Shown: positions 38,401 through 49,400 of the stretch, piece after piece
How the letters are laid out: each line of letters starts with the position of its first letter
Position numbering within the stretch: position 1 is the first letter of the stretch
Assembly (NCBI RefSeq): GCF_963966145.1
Contig: NC_091047.1
Coordinates: forward strand, 8,680,001 to 8,744,000
DNA length: 64,000 nucleotides
Source of the DNA: Tenebrio molitor
Taxonomy: Eukaryota > Arthropoda > Insecta > Coleoptera > Tenebrionidae
Direction of reading: 5' to 3'
Program-made: the position numbers and the translations under genes
Notes under the pieces: generated by a model
Database searches by the model: none
What the model was told of the DNA's origin: nothing
Seen by the model: only the letters and a program-made list of their open reading frames with translations

Positions 38401-41400
38401 ACGAAATGCAGCAAACTTCCGTAGGGAAAAACTCACAGTATTATGAGCTTCTGCACGAGAATGCCACTTGGAAAATGTCCGACATGTTGAAAGACAAACC
38501 GTTTATGGCTCTCTCGCCGACGTGTAAAGCTGAAATTTTGGCCTTCTTGTGTAACGAGCTCTTGCAAAACAAGGCTGTTATCAGACAAGTCGAAAGCTCT
38601 CTCGAAAGCGTAGCGCAACAAAAGAAGGAGAAGTGGTTGCTGGATACGAAAATTAGAAAGTGAGTAAATTGTCAGGTAGTTTTATTTGACACGATTTAAT
38701 CGCGTTCTTGCAGGTTGAGAATGTTGCACAGTAGAAAAGTTCGGTCGGAAGCTGTGGAAAAAGCTCAAACTAAAGCTGACGGAGATAGTGAGAGCACCGT
38801 TGATTCGCCGTCTTTGCATAAAGATGATCTCTTGGATGATGAAGAAAACGAAATGAGCGAGAACGAAAGCGTGGGAACTCAGCCTGAAGAGGTAAGACAC
38901 GTTTGATGCATTTTAGACGGAGCTGTACGGTGTAATTGTTATTATTTGATAGGAGGAAGACAACAAGTTGTCAGGTGAAGAACTGGGAAAGAAATTGGAG
39001 AAGTTGGTAAAAACGTCGGAGATCCAGTTACAGACCTTGAATTCCTCAGCTCATCAGCTCCGGGCGACTTGTTTCGGACAAGATCGCTACTGGAGACGTT
39101 ACTGGTGTCTCTCCAAGGCCGGTGGGATCTTCGTCGAGGCGATGGAATCCGCAGAACCCGACGTTTTGCTCGAGCAGATGCAGTATGATCAATCGAGGGA
39201 GACCATCAACAGTTTAAATGACATTAACAATCTCATCAACAAAGTCGGTAATATCAACGACAGCAACGTCGATAAAGAAGTAAGCAATATTGTCGGTAAC
39301 AACGAATTGCACAAGGACGTCGAAAAGAGTCCGGTAAAAGAAACTGACGACAATGAGAACGAACACAGAAAGACTCCCAACCGATTAGGGGTGTTCGAAA
39401 ACGGTGAAATTTTAGACAAGAGCGAACGAAATTTGGCCGAACTGAGAAAGAGCGTGGACGACATAGTACAAAATTTAGAACGAAACATAGAAATAGAAAA
39501 AGAAAATAAGCTAAAACAAGAATCTCAAGACAATAAATTAAGCAATCACGTCGACGACGAAGAGATTAAAGTGAAAACCGAAGCGCACGATACGGAATCT
39601 ATTCGCAATAAAACGTTTAATTTGTTCGAAAAGCTGGGACAGTGCATGGAACGCGAGAACAAATCCGAGGAAGATTTGAAAGCAGAGGTGAAGGCTGAAG
39701 TTAAGGAGGAGTTGAAGAACGAGATCTTGAACGAGCTGAAGTGCGAGATAAAAGTGGAGAACAAGAACGAGAGTAAGAGCGAAGACGAGAAGTCAGCCGA
39801 AAGTGAGCATAAATGGTTCAGTATTTTAAATAAAGAGGGCACTTGCGACGGTGTTTATTTGACAGCTGGAAATCGCTGGGATAACGGAGTCGGAGCGTGC
39901 ACCCGAGATAATCTCACCGAGTTGAAGATTCCCGTTTTCCCTCCGCCAGGTTCAAATTCCTCGTCGAATTATCACAGCTTGTGTGACAGTCCCGCTCCTT
40001 TACAAATGACAGCCGAAGAAAGCGCTCAACTCGAACACATCAAGAAACACGGCATGCCCAAGTCTTGCGCCAGAAAATCCGTACCGGAGGACAAGAGGTA
40101 CGGTTGGTGGAGGGTGTCCGACCCCGACCAGTTGAAAGAAATCCTGGATAATTTGCACGTGAGGGGCGCACGAGAAAGGGAACTCAAAAGGAACATCGTA
40201 AGCATCATGCAGACCATGTACGAGAGACAGGGTAAATTCTACATCGAGGAGGGCCAGAAGGACTTAACCGAACTGGTGCTCGAGGGAATCGAGAGTGTTA
40301 AGTTTATGGAAGGTGGAGCTCCGTACCCGGACGAAGTGGGATCGTGGAGTCAAGCCATAGCTCACAGGGTCGACCTGTTTTTGTTGGAACAAGTGGGTTG
40401 ATTTTTTTTGTAGTCGATTTGGACGATTTTATTAAATCGATATTGGTATTAGGTGGAAGCGTTGGAAGATAAGGTGGCCAGTGCCAGCATGCAGATCAAG
40501 GGATGGAAGATTCCGAGCAGAGACACGCCAGAAATCCCCCCGAACGAGGTCGTCCCGATGGTGCGCGAGCGTCTGGCATCGCTCGAGGTGAACATCGAGC
40601 GCCGCTATTTGAAGCCTCCGTTGGGTGTGAAGTGAGTATCAAGAGGGTTGATGTGAACCTTCAAGAGTGTATGCGTTATTCAGGCCTTCGTGCATCAACA
40701 TTTCCAGTACCGGAGAGCAAAACCTGGCGGCCATCGCCCAGGAAACCTCCGGAGGAAGTGGTACGGTATCGAACCAACCGCTTCCCGATCCCAACGAAAT
40801 ACCCAAGGGTCTGGCCGTATGGAGGGAGGCCCTTAACAGATCTCAAACGTCCGCCCAATTGGCCATGTGTCTGTACTCGTTGGAATCTTCCATCGCTTGG
40901 GACAAGAGTATCATGAAAGCTGTGAGCTCCTCTCATGTCTTTAATAAACTGAGAGCCCGCAAATATAACAGCAAGCTCAGTGTGGGTGCTTGTGCTTCTT
41001 TTAGTTTTTAGTTTGCACTCTTTTGAGTCATAAATCGAATGTGTGGTGAAAATAAGAACGTTTTTTAATGTTTGTTGATGACTAACTGCATGGATCTAAC
41101 CTGCATGAACATAGTTAGCTTCACTCTTCGTCCTAGAAAGTTTTCACCACATATTTTTCACGGAATGTCAAAGCAATTTTTTGACGTTCTTTTTTTTTAT
41201 TCATAATTGATTTATTAAAGAGCAACAGCTAGACTCCAAACTAATTTTAGTGGCTGTGTGCACATAATTTTCACTATACTAATATTTACAATGAAATATG
41301 ATTGTCTCTTTTGTTTTCACAGTTCGGATGTGTGTAAAGTGCTAATGTTTTTTACAGAACTGCCAATTTTGCCATAGTGGTGACAACGAAGACAAGCTTT

Positions 41401-43283
41401 TATTGTGTGATGGTTGCGACAAAGGCTATCACACCTACTGTTTTAAGCCTAAGATGGAAAATATTCCGGAAGGTGACTGGTGGGTATATTTAATTAATTA
41501 CTACACTCTAATGTGATTTTAATATATTAAAATACGTTTACATAAATGAAATCATTAAACAGTATTCCTAAAAATAAATGATTGTCGATCAACTAAAGTA
41601 ACACAAAAAGAAATAAAGAACTTCAACAAAGTAATCGAATTTATAAAATGAAAACAAATCTAATAATATCTATTTATGTAACAAGTCCATAATGTAATGC
41701 TTTATTGGACGAGTCGAGTTTATGGACGAGCGAGTGCAGCGAGCGAGACCATAAATAGAAGAGTCCAATAAAGCATCATTATGGACGAGTTGCATACAAT
41801 ATTTTATGTTCGACTGCATTATTTGTTCAAATGACAAAAAAAAGTAACTGTGACATCTATGAGGTAAATGTAGAATGACACAGGTTTGCGACTTTATTTA
41901 TTATTTGGAATAATAAATATCGGACTAGTCCGATAAAGTGGTAGTTTATGGCCTCAAAATAACGTCATAAACCATCTATATTTGTCACAGTCGAACATAA
42001 AAAATATTACACGTGATTTTTGATATACAGATTTAATTTGCTATTACGCTACTTGTCCCAAGTTTTTTAATTGCAAATTAAAATGTAAGAATTCGCATCA
42101 TTGTAATTAAGTAGAAGCCACAACAGTACCTCCGGATACGACTGGTTGATTGAAGGTGACATAACAGTGATGTTAAATAATCAATATTTGAGTAAAAAAA
42201 ACATCAAATCATTTCAGAAAAGCTCTTTAAAATACTCACCGTTCATACAGGATTGTGCGGTCTTCGAGAAACTTTGTTACCGTTTATAATTCACTGTTGA
42301 AAATTGAGCGAAAACTTTTTTTGATGGGCACTGAATTGTCTTTTATTCAGCTGCAGTTGTTCCTTTTAAAAAATGAAAATGTGCGAAAACATGAGTTTGA
42401 TTTGAATATTTGTCGCTGCCTAGGTATTGCCACGAATGCATGAACAAAGCAACAGGCGAGCGAAATTGCATAGTTTGCGGCAAAAAGTCGTCGACAACGG
42501 GCACTCGACTAATACTTTGCGAGTTGTGCCCTCGCGCTTACCACACAGACTGCATCCATCCTGTCCTACATAAAGTTCCTCGGGGCAAGTGGTACTGTTC
42601 CAAATGCATATCGAAAAAACCTCAAAAGAAGACGATGCGTAAAAATCACGCAAAGTCTGCCAAGGACAGCGAACTGTCCGACCATCCCCCTTCTAGGTAA
42701 CGATCGTACATTCAGAAGGATGCGTTTTTAAGTAATTTTGTTTCGTTGTTAGTCCCGCACCGTCTCATAGTTCTGTAACGACAAATGAAGATCAGGCAAC
42801 AACGAATTGCAATCAAAGTGATGTTTCTAACTCGAGTCTAGGCAATGCAGGCTCTCCGTCCACGCAAAGTTCCAAGAAAGATCGCGTATCGAAAAAGTTA
42901 CTTAAAGAACTCGCACCTTGCAAAGCGATTTTGGAAGATCTCGAATGTCACGATGACGCATGGCCGTTTTTGCTTCCAGTGAACACGAAGCAGTTTCCCA
43001 CGTACAAGAAGATCATCAAAACTCCAATGGATTTGTCGACGATTAAGAAGAAATTGTACGACGTTAGGTATGTACGAAATTTAATCGATGTGAATCACGT
43101 TCAACTGTATTTTCGTATTTTTGCAGTTACAAGTCCAAAGACGAGTTCTGTTTGGACGTGAGGCAAATCTTCAACAACTGTGAAGTGTTTAACGAGGACG
43201 ATAGTCCTGTCGGAAAAGCGGGTCACTGTATGCGCCAGTTTTTCGAAGCCCGGTGGAACGAGCTCTGTATTTCTAACAGTTGA
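29450..43283 (+). CDS. tou: Toutatis / BAZ2-family chromatin-remodelling protein (23 coding exons)
   Basis: Coding exons: 29450-29555, 29616-29855, 32202-32808, 33205-33418, 33471-33715, 33767-34086, 34140-34446, 34500-34617, 34672-34823, 35503-35701, 35868-36095, 36578-36643, 36787-36831, 37104-37157, 37761-38659, 38714-38891, 38953-40392, 40453-40631, 40684-40921, 41358-41479, 42424-42696, 42753-43067, 43127-43283. They sum to 6,702 nt, 2,233 residues, in one frame; all introns are GT-AG. Domains in order: Ser-rich N-terminus; CtBP-type PLNLS motif (~436-440); AT-hook-like GRPRN (~550); TAM/MBD (~670-770, exons 7-9); long charged helix (~775-1030) interrupted by an HTH exon (837-912); DDT (~1050-1115); WHIM/WSD-like segment with RYWRRYW (~1365); acidic/Lys-rich region; two C4HC3 PHD fingers (~1945-2050); bromodomain (~2130-2225). 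Fly Tou works with ISWI and CtBP in chromatin remodelling and proneural gene activation; the role here is inferred from that. The start at 29,450 is chosen as the first ATG after the 29,434 acceptor. Introns of 2.3 kb (29856-32201) and 0.9 kb (41480-42423) hold no gene. Confidence 0.93.
35868..36095 (+). other. tou: Phase 0-0 cassette exon of toutatis encoding a CENP-B/pogo-type HTH
   Basis: The 76-codon exon reads from GRKRLAFTLEQKIQIISEIE through KTKSDVSRELGLASSTV and ATIWKNRDNILSAY. This is the classic pattern of the CENP-B N-terminal / Tigger-pogo transposase helix-turn-helix (basic start, 'eqKi.Ii.eie.G.tks.va.elgl..sTV.tIwKnr..I'). It is bordered by an AAAAG acceptor and an ATG|GTATGT donor, both phase 0, so inclusion or skipping keeps the frame. 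Flanking exons encode charged helix (ending SQQLLE; starting AKRKRQEELE), which would be continuous without it. No other transposase parts (DDE domain, terminal repeats) are seen in the introns on either side. Human BAZ2A/B as I know them lack such a domain. Confidence 0.82.
37104..37157 (+). other. tou: 18-codon symmetric microexon of toutatis
   Basis: A 54 nt exon, phase 0 on both sides, encoding MYIQEISKQREMLYTVEL. It lies between exons ending AAILKEQ and starting ERERRRQHM. In vertebrate BAZ2B the equivalent junction also carries a short optional peptide before the ERERRRQHM stretch, from my knowledge of that family. The acceptor (TTCTCCGTAG) and donor (TTG|GTATGG) are acceptable. Optional inclusion is inferred. 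Confidence 0.6.
41685..42008. repeat. Fold-back repeat in toutatis intron 20
   Basis: GTCCATAATGTAATGCTTTA at 41,685 is complemented by TAAAGCATCATTATGGAC ending near 41,786, around a GAGCGAGTGCAGCGAGCGAG-type centre. A second inverted pair (AATATTTTATGTTCGACTG at 41,799 and its near-inverse ending at 42,008) flanks the next 200 bases. It looks like one or two non-autonomous fold-back elements; there is no coding content. Confidence 0.65.
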
Positions 43284-44385
43284 GGACTACTTTATCCTAA
43301 AAGACCTTACCATCGAAGAATGAGGCCCCCGGAAAACAGTGTTTAAATTGCAAAGAGGTGTGATTGATAAAAACTGATTATTCATTTTTTTGTAATTCGT
43401 ATTAATACGATTTTCAAACAAAAACAATACAGGTATTTCCAGTGTGTGATATTGACTTTTAAAAATGTATACTTGAGCTTTTTATTGTTCATAAATTGTA
43501 ATTATTTGTATACAATTAAAAAAATCTTGGAATTTGCGCATCACTTAACTTTGTTGACTTAAAGTAGGAAAAACAATGTGATTTTTTTAAGTTGGTTTCT
43601 CAGCTTGTATTAATTTGTATTTTTGATATTGTGTATTTTTTTTATTTAATTATTTATTTAGAATAATTGCTTTTGTTGATCAAATGTTCAATGCTCTATT
43701 TATTTATTTTTAACTGAAGTGATGATTTTTTTGCTAGTAAGTTTTTCTTTACGGATTATGTTTTGGTTGCATTTGACTATAACATAGATTAAGAGAGTTT
43801 GTATAAAATGTAAAAAAAAGGATCTTTGACATGATTGCATCGCTCAACATTACATTAAATAAATGTCTCTCTAGCCTATTACAAAATGTTTTTATGTAAG
43901 CTGAACATAGTTCTCAAAAGGAAAGGATGTATTTAAATAATAAATGTGTTTGGTAGGCTAGTTCTCTGCGGACTATCTGCAGCTCATAGAACTAGGTTAT
44001 GTATTTTAATGTAAGATATTTATATTAATTATATTTACTTATAAATGTCGCTCTCGTTGTTATTTCTCTGCAACTACCTAGGTTTTTTCCGCATTGTTTG
44101 AATTTAAAAAGAAATCTGGCATCATCAAATATGTATAATTTGCTTCAAAATCAAAAATCCACCAACACTGCATTCTACCTCGAAAATACAACCGACAACG
44201 TCGCCAATTTTTGTTTTTAGTGTGTTTGAAAGTGTCAAAAAAACGTGGGGTTATGAAATAAAACTCTGACAGTCGTTTTGGTCGTAGTTCATCGTGTTTT
44301 TAAAATTTTTCGAAGCACTTAATGAACGCTCGCTTTAATTTAGCGGTTAAAAGATTCCTTGTTTTTCGAGGCATTTTTATAATTT
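43284..44385 (+). other. Toutatis 3' untranslated region and downstream spacer
   Basis: Follows the toutatis stop codon. AT-rich with T-rich runs and no open frame of interest. Poly(A) signals occur at 43,858-43,863 and 43,939-43,944, so the transcript probably ends near 43.88 or 43.96 kb. The rest, up to the palindromic repeat at 44,386, shows nothing further. Confidence 0.55.
43858..43863 (+). terminator. Poly(A) signal AATAAA, toutatis
   Basis: Canonical hexamer ~575 bases after the stop codon. A second AATAAA is at 43,939-43,944; either or both could be used. Confidence 0.5.
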
Positions 44386-44902
44386 GAATTTCGCAAAAAT
44401 TTTTATCTCACAAGAAGCTCTTTGGCGTGAGGAAACCAACGGTGTAAAATTCGTTGCCGTAGCTTGCTTAATAACGGAGCTAGGGCCGTTTAAAATTTTG
44501 AAATTTCAAACGGCCATAACTCCGTTATTAAGCGACTTACAGCGATTAATTTGGCACCGTTGGATTCCTCTCGTCAAGCAGCTTCTTTTGAACCAAAAAA
44601 TTTCGAAAATTAAAATTTTTTTTTGCGAATTTCGCAAACATTTTTATCTCACAAGAAGCTCTTTGGCGTGAGGAATCTAACGGTGTAAAATTCATTGCCG
44701 TAGCTTGCTTAATAACGGAGCTAAGGCCGTTTAAAGTTTTGAAATTTCAAACGGCCATAACTCCTTATTAAGCGACTTACCGCGATGAATTTGGCACCGT
44801 TGGATTCCTCTCGTCAAGCAGCTTCTTTTGAGCCAAAAATTTTCGAAAATTAAAAAAAAAAATTTTTTGCGAATTTCGCAAAAATTTTTATTTTACAAGA
44901 AG
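44386..44902. repeat. Tandem array of a palindromic ~241 bp unit (two full copies plus a stub)
   Basis: Units start at 44,386, 44,627 and 44,871 (the last truncated after ~32 bases), each beginning GAATTTCGCAAA. Inside each unit, CTTAATAACGGAGCTA.GGCCGTTT is followed by its inverse AAACGGCCATAACTCC.TTATTAAG, and outer sequences (ACAAGAAGCTCTTTGG... and ...GCAGCTTCTTTTG) pair as well, so each unit can fold into one long imperfect hairpin. The copies differ at only a few positions. Coding content is absent; open frames across it come from the repeat. Confidence 0.85.
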
Positions 44903-45386
44903 CTGAAGGTCAAATTTTGGCGGAAGGTTGGACCAACCCAGAAAAATGAAACTTATTCTAGGGATTTCTTTTTTTCTGCTAACATAATTCAACAGGTGGT
45001 GGATTTTTGATTTTGAAACAGATTATAAGTAAATTTTACATTGAAACATCCGACTTTTTTAACTCATGCTGTATATGCGTGCGCCAAGAAACATGATTAG
45101 CAATAGTACCAACCTTCATTTATCATTGGAGTAAAATGGTACCTTAATGTTGTCAACTTGAATCGATTGATGTTTTTATTTTGTTGTCAAATTGAAATTC
45201 CACATTTAAAGTTTCTTTTTCGATAAAGTGTAACATATCATGTGGTGAATTACAGTTTTAAAATATAAAGTGCACCCAAATACAACTGTGGTGATGTGTG
45301 ATTCACTAGTGCAATAGAAACTGAACATTTTTGAGGTTAGATTGTTGTCAAACAATTTTTGATATCGAGACATTATTCTTGTATTT

Positions 45387-46406
45387 ATGATGGAACCAAC
45401 ACAAACTCAGCAAGTAAACGTCTACCGAAAAATGCTAGCCGCTTCGGTGTGCAGTATTTTAGTGGAAACAGGTTTCGACACAGGGGATAAAGATTGTATT
45501 GGAACCTTAACTGAAATGATACAGTGCTGTACGCGTTATCCATTTATAATCAATCCATTGACAATTAACAAAAAATATTTTCAGTTCTGTCTGAACTTGG
45601 GTCACTCACAAAAAGTTACTGTGAACTTTCTGGACGTTCTGAGCCTCTAGTTGCTGATGTTATATTAGCATTTGTAGAAATGGGGCACAATTTTAGTGAC
45701 TTAATGGTGTACACAAAAGGAATGAAACACTCAATTTTGCCCCCTTTGCAAACCCAACAGCCCCAAAAACAATTGAATATGTTACCTGCAGGATCTAAAC
45801 ATCCATTACCTCCATATATTCCTCAACATCTACCACAATTTCCTGATCCACATGCGTATGTTAGGACACCAGTAAGTTTACACACACATTTTGTGAAAAT
45901 TTTGCACTGCTGCTTTTTAGACACATAAACAACCTATAATTGACTATGAATCAGTAAGAGAAAAGGCTGCAATTCAGAAAAAGGATATAGAAAAGGCTTT
46001 GACAAAATATCTTGCCAAAACCAGTCCAACACACAATTTGTTTGATACTGATGAAGCCAATATTTTCCCATGTGAGTATATTTTTATGGATTTTATTCAT
46101 TGTTTAATTGTAATTGTAGTAATAGCATGTAAACCTGCTTACCCCCCATATCTGAGTGCTCTAATTCCCCAAGATCAAATTTTTGATCCAGAAGATCTAG
46201 AATATGATCACAAAAGTCAAATGATTCAGCAGTCTAAAGAGCAGAAGTCAAAGGAGAAGGTAGAGCCCAAGGATGAAGAAGACAATGAGGAAACTTTGAT
46301 TGACTCTATAAAGAGTGAGGAAAACACATCAACAAATGTCTACATAGACAATCCATACTTGGCTGCTACAAAGCTTCCAAAGAAGGATGAGATGGATATA
46401 ACATGA
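45387..46406 (+). CDS. TAF8: TFIID subunit TAF8
   Basis: Four exons: 45387-45528, 45585-45871, 45921-46071, 46120-46406, totalling 867 nt and 288 residues in frame. The protein is a component of the general transcription factor TFIID, where TAF8 pairs with TAF10 through a histone fold and links TAF2 to the core. Residues ~8-85 carry the bromo-associated histone fold (AASVCSILVETGF ... LTEMIQC, then ELGSLTKSYCELSGR and VADVILAFVEMGHNF). Residues ~110-150 match the conserved TAF8 proline-rich element (PPYIPQHLPQFPDPHAYVRT), followed by REKAA...ALTKYLAKT and NIFPLIACKPAYPPYLSALI. The end has the family's IDNPYL box. Exon joins recreate all these motifs, supporting the model. Drosophila's homologue is prodos. 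It converges with the ACE-like gene, stops 73 bp apart. Confidence 0.93.
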
Positions 46407-46421
46407 AAATAATTTAAAATA

Positions 46422-46427
46422 TTTATT
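46422..46427 (-). terminator. Poly(A) signal of the ACE-like gene (minus strand AATAAA)
   Basis: Plus-strand TTTATT lies 53 bases past the ACE-like stop codon and 16 bases past the TAF8 stop, so it sits inside the TAF8 3' untranslated region. Confidence 0.45.
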
Positions 46428-46479
46428 TCTACATATGGTTAAGAATAATATATTACAGGTAACTGTGTTAATCTATTTT

Positions 46480-49400
46480 TTAAAATAATTTTATTATGAT
46501 GAGAGTGAATAAAATGACCCTGAAGCTGATTGAATTGTTGACACCTTTGCCAAATAGAAATGGTTGAAATAGAGCCTCTTCCTCCCAACTCGTCATCCAT
46601 CCTACCACACTTTCGTTCCGATTTTGTACTTTAAGCCACAACAGTAACGGTTGGAAATATTCAAGCATAGAGTCGGCGGATAACCGATCAGATTGACCCC
46701 TTGTGAGCATTTTTATTACTTCACTCCAGTGCCTAGCTTTGCCTACTTTCAACAAATCTCTAAAATGTATACAATTATGAAAATATATTACTCGTAGGAT
46801 TATCATTACGCTAGTAGTCGCCCGGCCTCTCGAGACCTGTAAATATCACAAGTGTGCAAAGGTCCTTCGTGACCGGCAGCAAAACACATCGAGCTGTGTA
46901 TCTGAAATTCAAGTAATAGCGCGACGAAATATTTCATATACGGGATGTCTGCAGGAATGTGTCGTTTGGCTGCAGCGTCGAAATGACTCTCAGTTCTCGG
47001 AATCGGGGGAATCACTCCTTGGTAGCGTAGGCGCAACTCCCACCAAGCTGAGTTCATGTTTTGGACTCCATTTTGGAAAATCTCGTACCTCCACTGAAAC
47101 ATGTAGAGTGATGATAACCGAAAACGGCCGCTTCGAGACTAACCAGATCAATGAGATACGCAAAAGGTGCAAATGCCACTTTTCTCAGAGCCATCAACAT
47201 TAAGAAGTTGATGTTGGTCTCGTAGCTGTCCGTATTTTGGTTGAATAATCCGACTCGGTGGAGATGTACGGGGTTGAAAATAGAAAGGGAAATGGCGTTT
47301 GAGACTCCTTCGTGGAAACCTGGATTGGCACCGTCTCGGTATAAGTAGGGTTGTTCAGCGTAATGCAAGTAATACTGAATGTGAGCCATTTCGTGGTGGG
47401 TCGAAATTAAGTCGTCCATGTTCACCTCGGTACACTGTTTTATTCGATAGTCGATTTTGTTGCAAAAGTCCCAAGCGCTAGCTGTGCACTGCACTTTGCG
47501 ATCGTTGGGTTTGTCGAACATTGAAAATCGCCAAAATTCTGGAGGCATGGGCTGTAGGCCCAGAGAAGTATAGAATTCTTCGGCCATCTGGAACATTCTA
47601 CAAATGATATATTTTTAAAGCAAAAGTCAGTTAATGTAACTCTTTACTACATATTAAATCTATACATGTAAAATTAAATAGGAGTGTCCGTCGGTTATTT
47701 TAATATTTAAAAAATTTGCGTACTTTTGGGTTGTTCTTAGAATTTTTGTTTGTTTGTTTTCAGTTAACACAAAAACTAATGGCCCGATGTTCTTCAAACG
47801 ACGTTTGTTAGAAAAGGAATCATCATGAGATGACATCAGAGAACCGCGGAGTAACTATAAACCTGTACCGAGTATATCGCGGTGTAGTGGGTTCGCTTTT
47901 CCCTATTTCGTCTAAATGAGCTGCGTGTGGTTTTTCAAACAAAAATTCAGTTTGATACTGACGTTAACATATTCGTAAAGATCAGCGAGCATGTGATAAA
48001 ATTGCAATTTCAAAGTCGATCCTTCCTTCCGGGAGTTCTGTTTACTTACCTTAGCGGAGTAAATCCTTGTCTCAACATCTCGTCAGTAACATCCATGCTT
48101 GTGTACTCGGGATAAGGTGCAACCAAATCTATAATTTTACTCCAATCTTGAGCCCACAAATTACCCAAGAGATGACCCGGAAGAGGACCCTCCGGGCGAA
48201 TCACGTTTGGGCCGTACAGTTGTAAAAGCTTACGACGTACATATGTGAAGAGTTCTCTGTAGAGGGGTTGCAAACTTTTCCAAGCCTCGGCAACTTGATT
48301 TTCAAAATCTGATTCTTCGTAGGCGTAACGCATTTCTTCTCCAGCGTCCAAAAATCCTAAAAGAGTTTAGAAACTTTTAATGACCGCGTCGATCTATTAC
48401 ACTAATTAAAAATTAAAAAGATTTAATGAAATTTACCATTCATTCGTGCCGCTTGATTGGCTATTTGGACGTATCTCATGAATTTATTTTTCATCGGGGG
48501 CCCCACTTTATCGTGCCACTCCTTCCAAGTGTGAGCCAGTTCCATGTGATTCCGCGAATTGCTCATTATCCTGAGTACGTCTGGGTCCAGTTCGAGGTCG
48601 CAAAACAGAGTTTCGTGATTGTTAAATGGGCAAATTCGAACGTGACTGTAAATATCCTTCATTTCCGAGATAAGATGATAAATCTGCAACAGATTTGTGT
48701 GCAAGAATAATTTATAAATGAATCAACGAAAGATTTTATAGCCACCTCGTTATATTTTTCGTCGCTCAAGCTGGCTCTGCTGTTGGTAATTAAAAATTTC
48801 AACTGGCGACGGACCATTTGGTCTGGGAGACGCGTCCAGTCGAAAGTCATCGCTCGTTTCCAGGAGAGTTTGTCGAATTTGGCTTGAAGTGTTTGCTCTT
48901 CTATCATTCGTCGTTTGTTGTGGTCGGTCATGTTGGTCGAGTAAGCCCAACGGGCTGAGCTCACACGAAAGCACATCCTAGACGCCTCACTGTCATATTC
49001 CCGCAGGAACTGGAGGGCTTCGCCTAAATTTACGTTTGTGCCCTAAAATATAGATGTGTAAGAGTATTTTTATTGATTGCCCTCGAAATCTCAGAATCTA
49101 CGATCTTAGTGAATCCATCCAGGGTATTTCACGAGGGATGAGCCCGGCGGAATTTAAAATGCAACCCACAATTCATTTGCAAAGTTAACGTGGATCTTTG
49201 TTTTTTGAGTTAAAAAACATAAAACATAGTTAGCTGTGCAGTTTCGTAAATTTTGGCATTAACGTCTTTTGTTGGTTATTTCTGGTTATATGAAATTGTG
49301 AAAAAACGAAGAGTTTTTGGGAAAATGTTCATTGTCTTCATAAACGCGCAACGGCAGAAGCATTTTTATTACATTCGCCATAAATCAGGATCATATCGTT

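Noticed and set aside
44384..44671. 95-codon open frame in the palindromic array
   Set aside because: Runs across the tandem palindromic repeat and has no coding features.
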